From NCBI GenBank assembly GCA_026260175.1, contig JAKCWW010000472.1:41356-105355 (forward strand): DNA of 64,000 bases, in the 5' to 3' direction. A model generated the notes under the pieces. That model saw nothing but the letters and a program-made list of their open reading frames with translations. It was not told the origin of the DNA and searched no databases. Below, in pieces: positions 44,216 to 55,650 of this stretch. The translations under genes and the position numbers were made by a program. The stretch's first letter is position 1, and every line of letters starts with the position of its first letter. Source of the stretch: Reticulitermes lucifugus (lineage: Eukaryota; Arthropoda; Insecta; Blattodea; Rhinotermitidae).

Positions 44216-44649
44216 GCATATTTTGATTCTCCTATTTGAATTCATCACTGTAACTACAGTTTTGAAAGACACAATGACTTTGTGTCGTCAGAGGATACGT
44301 GAACACTGAAAGAGAATAGAAATGTGAAACGTGTTGTTAGTTTTAAATCTGTGATGCAAGCAAACACAGCGCAATACTGGCTCGGCATAGAAACGCTGGG
44401 AATTGGCAGGTGGTTCAACGTGATTGGAGTGCACAGTGCCGCAAGCTCGCATGCATACATGCAGCACAACATTTACCGTCCGCGGACGGTGGAAATACAG
44501 CCCGTAAACTAAGTTTTATGGGTCCAGACAGAGCTCTACAATCGTACTAGAAGTGCTTATTCACTTGGCTGCTTAATCCACGCTCATCTTCAAGGAGAAA
44601 TTGAAGATGTCTTTCTGTGTGTTTATACTCGTATATCGTAGGAAGAGGT
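44216..44649. other. no supported feature
   Basis: Nothing recognised. Confidence 0.5.
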
Positions 44650-44770
44650 GAAACTAAATAATTAACTAATTCCATGAAGCACCACAGTCGCTCAGCTGGT
44701 GAATAGGTTCCTCGCCGTTCGTGGAAACGAAGGTTTATTACCCTACTCACAGGGTCCATGTGCTTGCCGC
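44650..44770 (-). repeat. RTE-like 3' end fragment, antisense
   Basis: taattaactaattccatgaa, gcaccacagtcgctcagctg, cgaaggtttattaccctact, cacagggtcca. Confidence 0.6.
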
Positions 44771-45094
44771 GAGATCTTGTTCTGAGTTACATGACTCCGG
44801 TCCACGTCCCCACTGTTCTGCACTTCTGCTATGCATTGGTACGTCCCAATTTCAGATCTCGGCACAGATACCGTCTATTCTTGACCAAGATTTTTTTTTT
44901 TTGTATTTTGCAGTTTGTTGATTCTGTCCTCTCAAATTCCGGGATAATCCATTTATTTAGGCTGGACATTTTCCGTCAAATTGTATTCACATATCGTCTA
45001 GACGTTGTGTATGGCGTAATCTTAGCAGTCCAAAGTATCATTAAAGAAACTAATAATAAATAAAATATATAACCCCTTGTTGTAAGATCCTTTT
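44771..45094. other. no supported feature
   Basis: Nothing recognised. Confidence 0.5.
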
Positions 45095-45475
45095 ACCGTT
45101 ATCTTAATACGTCTCCGAGGAAGATACTGGGACCTAAAAGGGACGAAGTAACTGGAGAACAGGAGAAAACGGCGTAATGGGTGATCAAATCAAGGAGGAC
45201 GAGTTGGGTGGAACATAGCACGCATGGGAGTGAAGAGAAATGCGTACAGGATTTGGTGGGGAAACCTGAAGGAAAGAGACCACTTTGAAGACCTAGATGT
45301 AGATGGGATATAATGTTAAATGGCTCTCAAAGAAGTAGGATTGCAGGACGTGGACAGGATTAATCTGGCTCAGAATAGGGACTTTTGTTGTAAACGTTAT
45401 GATTCCATAAAACGCTTGGAATTTCTTGACTATCTGAGCAAGTGTTATCTTCTTAAGAAGGATCCTGCGTCGTGT
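45095..45475 (+). pseudogene. RTE-like C-terminus and tail, decayed plus-strand copy
   Basis: gaggaagatactgggaccta, aaagggacgaagtaactgg, gtgatcaaatcaaggaggac, gagttgggtggaacatagca, ggatttggtggggaaacctg, ggctcagaatagggac, cttggaatttcttgactatc. It is collinear with 43.76-44.19 kb but has no open frame. Confidence 0.8.
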
Positions 45476-45764
45476 GATTAATTTCCTGTCATTTCTTATT
45501 CTGACGTATCGTCATATTCCGTAGGGGCTGATGTTTGGAAACGTGCTAGTTGATGGTTCCTGTAGCACATCTATAGGATGGTAAGAGATGAGTATGGAGT
45601 ATTTGCGACAGAGGAAACAATAGTAGTAGGAGCAGCCCCTACCCTAATACCACTATCCTGTACTGACTGCCTTGTAATCGAACCCGCGATTCTGTTGAGG
45701 ATGGCGCGTCTTTCGATAACTGTAGCATTCTGAGTTTCAACTACATGCCTTTTTAAGAAAACTA
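45476..45764. other. mostly empty; weak box B
   Basis: cttgtaatcgaacccgcgat at 45670 resembles an antisense box B, without the rest of a SINE. Confidence 0.3.
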
Positions 45765-45990
45765 GTAATCGCTCAGTTACTCAGACGGTTCATGCCTTAT
45801 ATTGAACCCGAAAGTTCATTGCCGTATTGGCAAGAACCACTCACTGGACCCCACATCCTGCCATCGTATAATAACTATTTTAACATTATGTTCACATTTA
45901 CGCCAAGGCCTTCTACGAGGTTATTCATCCGAAATATCTGGTCGTTTTTGCTACATGGCATACCCATTTCAACCCCCACGTTTTATATTA
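45765..45990 (-). repeat. RTE-like 3' end, antisense
   Basis: cgctcagttactcagacggt, atattgaacccgaaagttca, ttgccgtattggcaagaacc, actcactggaccccacatcc, gccttctacgaggttattca. Confidence 0.7.
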
Positions 45991-46044
45991 TTAATTATGA
46001 GCACAGTGTAGACGTCAGAAATAGTTCTTAAGAATGCGATCCTT

Positions 46045-46195
46045 GGGATTTGAGTACTTTTGTACATATGCATCGACGTTTCGGAGGAACGTTCTGCCTC
46101 CATATACACTGGAGATTGAGGCAGAGGGTTCCTCCAAAACCTTGGTACCTCTATACCAGACTACGCCCTGGCATTACCAATGAGACCATAATCCC
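46045..46195 (+). repeat. palindromic family E copy
   Basis: gcatcgacgtttcggaggaa, cgttctgcctccatatacac, then tggagattgaggcagagggt, tcctccaaaaccttggtacc, ccagactacgccctggcat. Confidence 0.7.
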
Positions 46196-46604
46196 AATAT
46201 TTGCAGTCCTGAGAACCACAGGACTCAGAATTGGGCTTGTTACAGAATGGGACGGAAATGGTTAGACCGTGATGATGAGTCAACATGAGCCAATACGTTC
46301 TCAAGATTTGTCTTGGATTTCCATTTGAATAGTAGTTCTCCGTGATTGTGTTCTGGTCAGTCTGTTATTCAGATGGAAATCGGTTGGACGAAGAGGAATA
46401 TTGCTCTGGAAATATGCATACATTTGCTCCGCCGGCACTGATGATTGCAGTCGAGAATCGTATGCCAACGCACAGTCATACCTCCCTCTGTAGGCCACAG
46501 TGTTGCACGTGATTGTAATCAACATGAAAAATGAAATGTTTCCAGTAGATCTTGACTATCCAGAAAACGTAAAATGAAGTTTTCTATTGGAAAGAGCGTT
46601 GTCA

Positions 46605-46700
46605 TCTGGGTTATAACACCGTAGTTGTTAGGCTGGTTGGTTGTCAACGTTCCGGAGGAAGCTGTTGATTCCATTTGCAATTTAAAGATTACCTTTACAT
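46605..46700 (+). repeat. family E, left half
   Basis: tgggttataacaccgtagtt, gttaggctggttggttgtca, acgttccggaggaagctg. The right half is missing. Confidence 0.6.
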
Positions 46701-47489
46701 GGTGATATTATCCACAAGGCCATGAAAGTGGAGACAGTCTACACACACAGAACGAACTTAAAGAAATCGTCACGCGTGCACTATGACTCCAGTTCCTACG
46801 AAGAATCCTATCCATGAAAATCCAGGGTGCTGTACTTCGCGATGATGACTGTAGGAGCGTGGAGCTTTCATTGTGGTGAGATATTCCAGTACTGTAGCAA
46901 TATTCAGGCCTTTGTTCGAAATTCAGGTGGTCAAGCAAGTTCCTGCTTTGAACTCAAACATTTTTCAGAGTCTTCACAAAAGCCTGTCATTTTTAGTTTA
47001 TGTGCACTGCATTGAGTACTTTCTTACTTTGACAACCGGTATCTGTAAGATGCTGTGTAACATTTTAAATGTCAGCTATAGCACACCCGATATTTAAAAA
47101 TAAGAGAGAAATTGCATCAGCAAAACTGAAATTCTTACGTAGCATTGACGTTGGCTTCATCTTCTGTGTAAGGGAAGTTATCTGTTCCAGCTGGATACCT
47201 CTGACAAGGAGTCCTGTCGTCATTCGCACTGGCCCCGATGACGTGTGATGGTAGGTCCTGTGTAGTTTAATCGCAACTTACACAGCAGGTCTGTTGCCCT
47301 GCGTGGGCTGCCTAAAATAGTATGTGATGTGTGCAAAACAGGGCTGAGGGTGTTTCAGAAACAGTGCTTACTCCTGATACGTTATCCGAAGTACAGCAGA
47401 AATGCGGACGTGGCTTGTTCCAACATCGGTTTGTTAATTTTATCCATAACACTGATGCTCAGTGATTACTATGTGTGCCACCTGCTCTG
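46701..47489. other. no supported feature
   Basis: Nothing recognised. Confidence 0.5.
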
Positions 47490-47640
47490 ACATTAAAAAC
47501 TCTGCATTTTATGCACAAGATGAATGTATGTATTTCGTGTGATTTTCAGAATAAACAGTATACGTCAGTTGGACTTTGTAATGAAATTGCAGTGTTTTCT
47601 GTGAGGTAGGAACCGACGTTTTAGATACTATTTAATATTC
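47490..47640 (+). repeat. family G repeat, good copy
   Basis: cattaaaaactctgcatttt, gtatttcgtgtgattttcag, aataaacagtatacgtcagt, tgtgaggtaggaaccgacgt, tttagatactatttaatatt. Confidence 0.75.
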
Positions 47641-47728
47641 AGATTATTAATAAATTTGAAGTGAGGAGGGAGAGGGTATAATAGGCAACGAAACACGAAC
47701 GCTTAAAATATCCTACATAAGGACAGTA

Positions 47729-47985
47729 TAGAATCCGGGATAGCTCAGTTGGTATAGTGACTAGGTAGGGTCTGGGGGACCTAGGGATTGAGGTTCGATT
47801 ACTGGCAGGGGAGAGAAAGTTTTCCTTGTCTGAAGCGTCCAGACTGTCTCTGGGGCTCACCCAACCCCCTGTTCGGTGTTTACCGGCAGCTCTTTCTCAG
47901 GGGCAAGGCGGCCTGGGCGTGTATCATCACGCCCCCTTGTACCTTCATGGTGCGGTACTTAATTAAGTTCAAGGACAACTTTGCT
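47729..47985 (+). mobile_element. SINE family C, near full-length copy
   Basis: gggatagctcagttggtata, gtgactaggtagggtctggg, ggttcgattactggcagggg (box B region), ctgaagcgtccagactgtct, ctggggctcacccaaccccc, tggtgcggtacttaattaag, ttcaaggacaactttgctt. Confidence 0.85.
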
Positions 47986-48054
47986 TTTGCTGTACATAAG
48001 TGCAGTGCATTCCGAACTCATGTTTGTAAACAAGATTTGAAGTTTTAATGGAGG

Positions 48055-48245
48055 TGAAACTTCTGATTATGGACATCTGAGATACGATACCGTGTAGTCT
48101 GTTAGGTGCCGACCAATGCTTCGGCGAAGCTGGCTCTATGTTGAGGGTAACAGTTATTTCTGCTCTTAAGATGGAAACAGTGGGTTTCTCTGAAACATTG
48201 GTGACCATCTGCATAGCTACGCGCTATCATAACCAAGAAAGCCAC
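48055..48245 (+). repeat. palindromic family E copy
   Basis: gagatacgataccgtgtagt, ctgttaggtgccgaccaatg on the left; ctcttaagatggaaacagtg, ggtttctctgaaacattggt, gaccatctgcatagctacgc on the right. Confidence 0.7.
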
Positions 48246-48690
48246 AATCTTAATTCGTGATTTTAAAATAAAAAATCAGTACATACCATTGTGCTGAAGA
48301 TGTGTGTGATTTTCTGTTTTCTTTCTTTCTTTTTTTCCTTCTTTCGTTCTCTAGCTTTTATTTCCATAATGAACTTCAACCTTTGTTCTTGAAAATAACG
48401 GATCATTTTTAAGTCCACTGTTTTTCAGGAATGAAATCCGTAACATATAATCTTCTTATTCTCCTTGCTGAAGGCTTTGCCAGTGTCTAAGAGGCTCTTG
48501 TAACGAACGGAATCGTAATTTACAATGAAAGTACTTTCAAAATACTCAGTTCCCACCTTTTCAGAGTCATTCACGTGACGTAAGACCACTTTCATCTGTG
48601 TCCCCTCCTCTGACGTTAGCAAGAACTGTAACCTTTCGTATTTTACTCCGAATGAAAGGCCGATTAATCTTTTGAAGCATGAGGTTCATC

Positions 48691-48695
<5 letters not shown>
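48246..48695. other. no supported feature
   Basis: A ctttctttctttttttcctt run near 48321. Nothing else is recognised. Confidence 0.5.
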
Positions 48696-48721
<26 letters not shown>

Positions 48722-48722
48722 A
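48696..48722. repeat. TG then AG microsatellite
   Basis: tgtgtgtgtgtgagagagag continuing to 48722. Confidence 0.9.
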
Positions 48723-49194
48723 AATACGGTGGAGGGGGTGTGCAGTGAGAGGCACTACACTTATTATAACAGGGGGCGGGGAAGTCAGAAATGTTTGCTG
48801 CTCCGAAGGTTCCCAAGGCAGGGTCCGCTCGTCCTTTTGATAAAGGTAGGCTGGTAGCAAGGTAAAGCGCTGGGAAGTGAACAAGTTAAGGAGATGGGAA
48901 GTGGGCTGTTGGGAGTATGCAGCAGGGGACAGAAGTTTAGCATCTGAACTGAATTTTGTGTTTGGAGGGCATTATTATACATAAATTTTTATCGCGTTGG
49001 GAAGCCTGCGTTTTGGCGAAAATTTTGGGAGTTAATTTTGGGTAGGCTGCATGAGACGCATGCATTGCGACGTGGATTTTGGGTACAAACTCAGCATTTG
49101 CTCTAAGCCCGAGAAAAACCACGGAAGACCTTGGTTTAGCTGTTTGAGGTTCTTCTTACGTAATAACGGTATTTGAAGGTTCAGTCCCTACCGC
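48723..49194. other. no supported feature
   Basis: Nothing recognised. Confidence 0.5.
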
Positions 49195-49300
49195 AAAGAA
49201 AACGCCACTTTTTCGTCAAAAGGCTAACCGGTTAAAGGTGTTTGGGAAATAATCGGTAAGTTTATCTGTTCAGAAAATCGTACAGATCACATGCATGCAC
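49195..49300 (-). repeat. family G repeat, diverged
   Basis: acgccactttttcgtcaaaa, ggctaaccggttaaaggtgt, ttgggaaataatcggtaagt. Confidence 0.5.
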
Positions 49301-49794
49301 TCCGTGGAGACAATGACGAGCGCTACATTGACGACCATTGTGCTTTAAGGGGTTAAGACACGTCATAGTGGCATTTGTCTGCCTTGTAATTGGGACTGTT
49401 CACACACACAGAAACTATGCGGTTCGTTTAATCGGAACCTCAGGGACGCAGGATGTTGCCAGAACTCGTATGAATTACGACGAACTGCATGATTTTTTTG
49501 TGATAAATGGTGCGCCTGCCGAATAGTCACTTGATAGATCACGATTTTTGTTACCTGTTCGTTACACGTGCTGTGGAAAATAAATGCACATTCGGGGGGC
49601 TGTTCCTCTTGGTCCGAATGTTCCGTGTGAGAACTCGGTAAATTTTGATTCAATTTGATTTTAATAACCCGCTCTGAAAGTTGTCGGATGTATTTAATTT
49701 TGGTTCCTATCTCTTCTCCTTAACATGAACTGAAAAATCAAAATTTCTAAAAGAAACTATTAAATAAATTGTTACATGTCATAGGTGAAGGCGG
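49301..49794. other. no supported feature
   Basis: Nothing recognised. Confidence 0.5.
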
Positions 49795-49975
49795 GATAAG
49801 TCTCTTACTAGAGCGACTGGCTTCTTGCTGAACAGACTTTTTTCTCTTTTAGGCGGGAACGTTAATCCTTGTCACACTGTGTCCAGGCAGTGTTCGGCAC
49901 CATCCAACATCTTTTCTATATGTACTGGGATATAGTGGCCTGAGCGTGAAGCGCACCACATATATTTGTCTAACG
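49795..49975 (+). mobile_element. possible SINE family C copy, very diverged
   Basis: actagagcgactggcttctt, ttttctcttttaggcgggaa, tgtgtccaggcagtgttcgg, tagtggcctgagcgtgaagc. The order recalls family C, but box B is lost. Confidence 0.35.
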
Positions 49976-52141
49976 CCGAGTGAAAACTATGTGGAGCATT
50001 ACCTCCATTTCACCATACTTCCTCGTACTTTCTGTACTTTACCCCTTTCATATTATAGAATATTACTTTCGTTATAATCTCTGTTTGAAACATTATTGGA
50101 TGTGGCGTATATTTAATGAAAGTACAAGGAAATACGATCATGGCGTGTGGTATCCGTATTCTGATTACCTTTACGACAGTGAATTTGTAATGAAGATAAA
50201 ATTGATCCAATAAAAAAATAACAAGGAACTCAAGGAAATATATTTAGGCATTGCAAGTAGCCTACACAGATTCAATTTAGTCTTTGTAGAGGTAAGACAT
50301 TCTTTGAGGTTTGTGTGTGATTTTGTGTGTTGTTTCCGCTGGTTTCATCGAATCACTGGCTTTGTATAAGGCGCTGCCAAAAGAGTAGGAAATTGAAGGT
50401 GGAGAGGTTTCCGTACCAATATTAAGGTATTTTTCTTTGTCATGTTCTGATTTGAAAACGTCTGTCCGTGTGGCTCAGAAATGTGCCTCTCTTTGTGTGT
50501 GCAATGAATTTTTGCTTCTGACAGTTGAGGTCTTCCAGTATTGCACGTAGATGAAAGCTTTTCCGCTTCCATCCTTTTCAAACAACTTTCTTCCCGTCCT
50601 GGATCCATATTTGATGGTTTTCTTCATCCGCTGTCTCAGGATGATGTGAGGTAGAAATAAACCCCAGCGAAGTACCTGCATGTATTTTTGAAATGCTTTT
50701 TTCTGCGATTTTATATCCGTCTTGATGTTTAGTTATTGCTGATAGGAATTTATACTTGCGAGAGATAAAAGTCGTGATGTCACATTTTACAAATTTGTAA
50801 AACTGTATCACTGGCAAAAATAATCGGCTGTAGAGATATTACATTAGTATAGGAACTTGAATTATTTTTCTTGGCTTTTCGTGACATATGCACCATATCG
50901 GCACATTAACACGTACTAATTTACTTTTATGCCTCATATGTAGTGCAAGTTAAGCAAATAAGCTTTCAGACCGTTTTATGTGTGTAATGTCTTAAAAACG
51001 CTTCAGCCCTGAACTGTAATATTCTTAGAACACATAAATGGTCTCTCAAGATGAATTAAAGAAGTTCGAAATATGTAGAGTATAAATGTAAAGTATTATA
51101 ATGTGTTTGTATCACAAAGTTGTCTTTGATATTTCCAAATGTATTCCAATTTGAGGACACGTATATTCGTATTTTGTCATGCAGGCTGTCCATTTACCTG
51201 TAGGATAGGAATCAGGATGAAAATTATTTCAAAACGTGTAACGTAGATTTCAGTTAAAAATGTTAGAAACCCATCCGGTATTTTTGGGAAAGAAAGATTC
51301 GGCGTACCAACGCGCACACACAGATACGTACCCACGTATATACTTACGTGTGTTCGTTTGTACCCCAATTATGTGTTTATTTCCCCATTTTGTGAAAGGA
51401 GCGTATATGAAATTAATGTTGGATTCATTTCTAAGCTGTGGTGCTGCTATCCCAATTCTGGGAAATTATTTTTACTTGTTTGTTAAGTGCTGGATGGGAC
51501 TAGCCTAGGAGCCTACCTAGAGAAACCTGTATGCTTTAAAAGATTATAAACTCGCTATAAACTATCCACACCAACGGAACATTGATAATTAATTCTGGCA
51601 CGGTGTTTTGAACGTTTATACATGATGGTGTTCTCATGGTGCTGAGACACGCACAAAATCAAATCTGACGTGCATTGGGCCCCTCCAGACTTTCTAAGAG
51701 CCGTTTATAAGCGTAGTAACTGCAAACACGTGTACTGGGACGTTTTTACACTTCCATAAACATCTCGATTAACATTTTTTATGTATTTGTACACTTCTTT
51801 ACTTGTTCTCTTGCTTAGGTACCTTTGGGTATGTATTCGTTTATTTACTGCTGTTACATGACTGTCCGTTTCTTGTACGTCAGAAAGCAAACATTGTTAC
51901 AAATTGTTGTTAGTAATATCTGAGGATCGTCGCAGGCCGTTGTTTGCCATCCTTGTACTAGCCTCTTTATTGGTACTTTCATTTGGTCTAAGAAATAACG
52001 TAACTCAAGTTGTCTGCGTGTGTATGTATAACCGTGGCCTTAATAAACGGAGACTAAATTAGCTTAATACGTAGTAAATTTAGTATATAGTTCACTCGTA
52101 TCTGAAGTGGTTGTTATGAGTTACACGAAGTCCTGTTTTTT
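49976..52141. other. long stretch with no supported feature
   Basis: AT-rich. Several open frames of 60-90 codons on both strands have no domain or repeat match. Confidence 0.5.
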
Positions 52142-52164
52142 TTCTCTCTCTCTCTCTCTCTCTT
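52142..52164. repeat. TC microsatellite
   Basis: tctctctctctctctctctc. Confidence 0.95.
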
Positions 52165-52509
52165 GAACTGTTGGGAAGGTTCGGTCGAATTTTGTGGGGG
52201 AGAATTAAATTTCTCTTCATGATATTTATGTTTGTATTGATTCAGACAAATTACTTAGTCGAACCTCGCAAGCCTATCGGACTCGTATGAGCTTCCAGCT
52301 GTGTGGCATAATAACCTTGTGAGCAGAGCCATTTCATCAGCTGAAAGACGGAAGAGTTTGCTTGGGTACGGTACAGACATTTTAATTACATTTCGTAATT
52401 GATTGTAACCGTCCAGAAATATATATATTTAGTTTTTGTGTAGGTCTGTGTATTGTTAAACTGGAAGTAATGTGTTTGATAGTAGCAGTATGGAACGCGT
52501 GGAATGTAG
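52165..52509. other. no supported feature
   Basis: Nothing recognised. Confidence 0.5.
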
Positions 52510-52790
52510 GCCTGCTCTAACAAACAAACTAACCAACTAACTTACTGACCGACTGAGCAGTTGACCAGCTCCATATTGTGGAGTCTTCCCTGAGAAGGTA
52601 ATCAGTAGTCTCTGCTGTAAAGAAATTTTCCCGCCTATTATGGAACCCGAAGTCCTATTACCGTCTGCACGAGAACATCCAGCTCATCCCGGTCCTGTGC
52701 GACATAATCCAGCCCACACTCGCTAACGCTGTTTCAGATCAAATTGAATATCCTTTCCAGTCATCTCTTTCCCTTTATTTTTGCGACTAA
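52510..52790 (-). repeat. RTE-like 3' end, antisense, with tetranucleotide tail
   Basis: caaactaaccaactaactta is the reversed TTAG-type tail, then gaccagctccatattgtgga, gagaaggtaatcagtagtct, ttatggaacccgaagtccta, ttaccgtctgcacgagaaca. It confirms that this element family ends in a short tandem repeat. Confidence 0.75.
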
Positions 52791-52871
52791 AAACTTGTAT
52801 GTGCTTGTATTCTCTCCCATGTGTGCTACACGCCGCGCTAATTTTATTGTCGTTGGTTTAATCATCGTAAT

Positions 52872-53143
52872 TTTTTTATTATTGAAGGACCCCGCAGCAG
52901 GTGCTACGGACGTACCGCAGCCTTGAAGGCTTATTGTGCAACCTTATGAGGAAAATTATGAGGACTTTTCTGCTTTTCCTTTTTAATGGTGCACCGGTGG
53001 AATGAAATTGACAGGGGAAAACCGAAGTACTCGGAGAAAAACCTGTCCCAGTGTCACTTTGTCCACCACAAACCCCACATGGACCGACCCGGGATCGAAC
53101 CCTGGCCTCCGCGGCGACTTACCGCCTGAGCCGTGTCACGGCC
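52872..53143 (-). mobile_element. SINE family B, full-length antisense copy
   Basis: aatcatcgtaat (52860-52871) and aatcattgtaat (53144-53155) are duplications agreeing at 11 of 12. Inside, in reverse: cccgcagcaggtgctacgga, gccttgaaggcttattgtgc, gtgcaccggtggaatgaaat, cactttgtccaccacaaacc, box B gggatcgaaccctgg, head cgcctgagccgtgtcacggc. Confidence 0.9.
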
Positions 53144-53209
53144 AATCATTGTAATAATTGTGATGAACACAAATTATGAATCTCGGCGTTGTGTAATTTG
53201 ATCATTGAT

Positions 53210-53400
53210 GTTTTCTGCAGTGCCGTGTTCTCAAATAGCCTCAGAGTGTGCAGAACACAGACTTCGGGTTGTGACGCTATACATTTTGCTAGATGGGTAC
53301 GAAAGTTTCGGAGCAACCTGCTGCCTTTATCATCAGGGTTGACAATTCAACGCAGGTACCTGTCACATCACACTACGTTACGTCTCAGAAAACACTAGTC
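53210..53400 (+). repeat. palindromic family E-related copy
   Basis: gttttctgcagtgccgtgtt, gggtacgaaagtttcggagc, aacctgctgcctttatcatc, agggttgacaattcaacgca. The left half is clear and the right half is worn. Confidence 0.5.
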
Positions 53401-53563
53401 GTGTTATTGCCGTGAAAATATCGTATTTCACTCTTTGTTCTTCTCGTAAGACCGAGTGAGAGACCAAAGTGTAGTTTTGCCTATGTTTATCTGTACGTTT
53501 ATAGATCAGATTTTTATTGTTGCATTGACGCATGTTACTTAACAGTGTCTGAACACTCGTGTG

Positions 53564-53859
53564 GGACCGTGCCACGGCTCATGCGGTTAGTCGCCGACCT
53601 CTCACCGCGGAGGCCCGGATTCGATCCTACGTGTCCATGTGTGATTTGTGGTGGACAAAGTGGCACTGGGACTGGTTTTTCCCCGAGTACTTTTGTTTTT
53701 CCCCGTCAATTTCATTCTGCCGGAGCTTCATTATACGGAAGAACAAAAAAAAAACAAAATCTAATAATCTTCATCACAGGGTTGCACAATAAGACTTAAG
53801 GCTGCGGTGCGTCCTTAGCATCTGCTGCAGGGCCCTTCACAAAAGAAAACAAACAAACA
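53564..53859 (+). mobile_element. SINE family B, full-length copy
   Basis: aacactcgtgtg (53552-53563) and aacactcatgtg (53860-53871) agree at 11 of 12. Head gaccgtgccacggctcatgc; box B ggattcgatcctacg; gtggacaaagtggcactggg; ttgcacaataagacttaagg, ctgctgcagggcccttcac, then an A-rich end. Confidence 0.9.
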
Positions 53860-53984
53860 AACACTCATGTGAATTTCCTCAGGTTTGCTAAATTTGCTTT
53901 CTTTCAAGATGTCAAACAGCCATGCTGTGGAGTTACTCCGGCTTGTGTTTCGAAGTCCTTGTACAGGGCAGTTGCTACCACTTA

Positions 53985-54130
53985 AATATTCAAGTCTTCT
54001 GGGGTGGTGCACCGTCTTCTTAGACTGCTTGACACCGGAGGCATTACGATCCTCCGAAACGTCTGTAATTTATCATCACGGCATGATATTCCAGCAGACT
54101 TGATTCTTAATCAGCACCGCTGTTAAAACC
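53985..54130 (+). repeat. palindromic family E-related copy
   Basis: agtcttctggggtggtgcac, ggaggcattacgatcctccg, aaacgtctgtaatttatcat, cagcaccgctgttaaaacct. Confidence 0.6.
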
Positions 54131-55590
54131 TTAAATGTCGCAGCTCTCCACTTTAGCTAGGATTGTGGTTTCATTTCTGTCTACCTTATCTCGATTTCTT
54201 CTGAATACCCGAAGTTTTGCCCCCCCCCCCCGGCGACCTTTGTTGACAGTGATGTCTTTTTCTACCTTTCTGGGTTTGTGCCAGCTTACCTGGTATTATG
54301 GAGGTAGATACGCCTATATTACTATTTTCGGTACAGCTTTAGCCTATACCTTTGCAGCCTATATATTTGTCATTTACAATAACTGGGCCTATGTAAAGTA
54401 TTTATTTGACATAGTTTGGGGTCTCATTCTCAGGTTCATATCATATTGACCTTCGTTTTATAAAGAGTAAAGGTTATACACTGTATAGGTGTATACTTCA
54501 TACTTTTGAAGATTTATGACTTGTATTCCCCTTTAGAAACCCTCATAGCGCAATTATAACTGTTTGCTCCACTTTTAAAATTTGCGAGACAAGTAATTTT
54601 GACCACACGCTGTACTTTTTGGGTCCGTATGGTTCTCACAAACAAATATCGATATTTCCCTAAACACCATTGACTGATCGGGCTGTGTATTGGAGTCGAC
54701 ATACGTCTTCTGTGAAACAGGAACTATATTTTCAAATATTATGTAGGCGAACTTGAAGCTTCTGGTGGTTAACGAATATAAAGTCAAGCAGACAAGAACG
54801 TTTGGAGATTATTAGGCGCGTCTGGAAACTTGCGATAAAAGGACTATTGACTTCATCATGTCTGTCCGTCAATTCGTCCATATATTTTTTCACAGACGTA
54901 AGAAGTTATATTCTTATTTATTGCGAAACCCCTATTACAGAAGAGCATTCGCCTCAATATAGTGAATAGGGATGTTTTCCAAAGTCATTACACTTTTTCA
55001 TGGCGCTTCTTAGTGGAGTTTCTGAGGTTGGGTGTCTCTGACAAACTTATGACTGTCTTCTTTGAAACTTGAAGAAGAAACACGTAACGTAGCATGCAAA
55101 CGTTCATCAGTAAGTCGGAAGCAGAACTTACTTTTACGAAAGTTTGTGACCGAAGACGTTTGTTCACAGATGTAGGTGCTGCCATATGCTGCTAACATGT
55201 TCGTGAAACTTTTGATGGCGTTTAAATTTTCAGGTAGGTCCCAGTGTGGAAATTTCTCATATTGGTTCCCCTTGATAGGGAGGGAGTTAAGATATGAAAT
55301 GTCACTTGTTTTTCTTATGTTGCGGTGTTTGTTGGTTCTTTCGTCCACCAACAGAGAGTGTTGGTTTTCATATATACTTGACTACTGTAGATTTTATTGA
55401 TTCTTTTGATATTTTCTCAGATTATTTATTTATGATTTTCAGATCTATTTTATATTTGTCAACTTATTAAAATTTCTTTATGTTTGCTTATGTGTAATTT
55501 AGATTTTTAGATATATTGGGCATTTTTCCTCGCGTTTGGATTATGGAGATTTGTAAGTTATATTTGGCCAATTTATTTTCTTAGCATTAG
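54131..55590. other. no supported feature
   Basis: A run of C at 54217-54230. An open run of 104 codons (54135-54449, plus) is hydrophobic and aromatic; I do not recognise it. Confidence 0.4.
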
Positions 55591-55598
55591 TTGTTTAT

Positions 55599-55645
55599 CA
55601 CCTGAGGACGGAAGCAGTTACTTTCCGAAACATTGTGTGTTTTTG
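55599..55645 (+). ncRNA. hammerhead-like core, degenerate
   Basis: CUGAGGA, one base, GGAA paired with UUCC, GAAAC, then AUUGUGUGU. Stem I is at most cac/gtg. Order and spacing fit the other motifs but the fold is weak. Confidence 0.3.
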
Positions 55646-55650
55646 TTAAA

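Noticed and set aside
54135-54449. 104-codon hydrophobic frame that might be a membrane protein exon
   Set aside because: Contains a poly-C derived Pro/Arg run and aromatic-rich sequence typical of AT-rich translation; no start context or homologue known to me.
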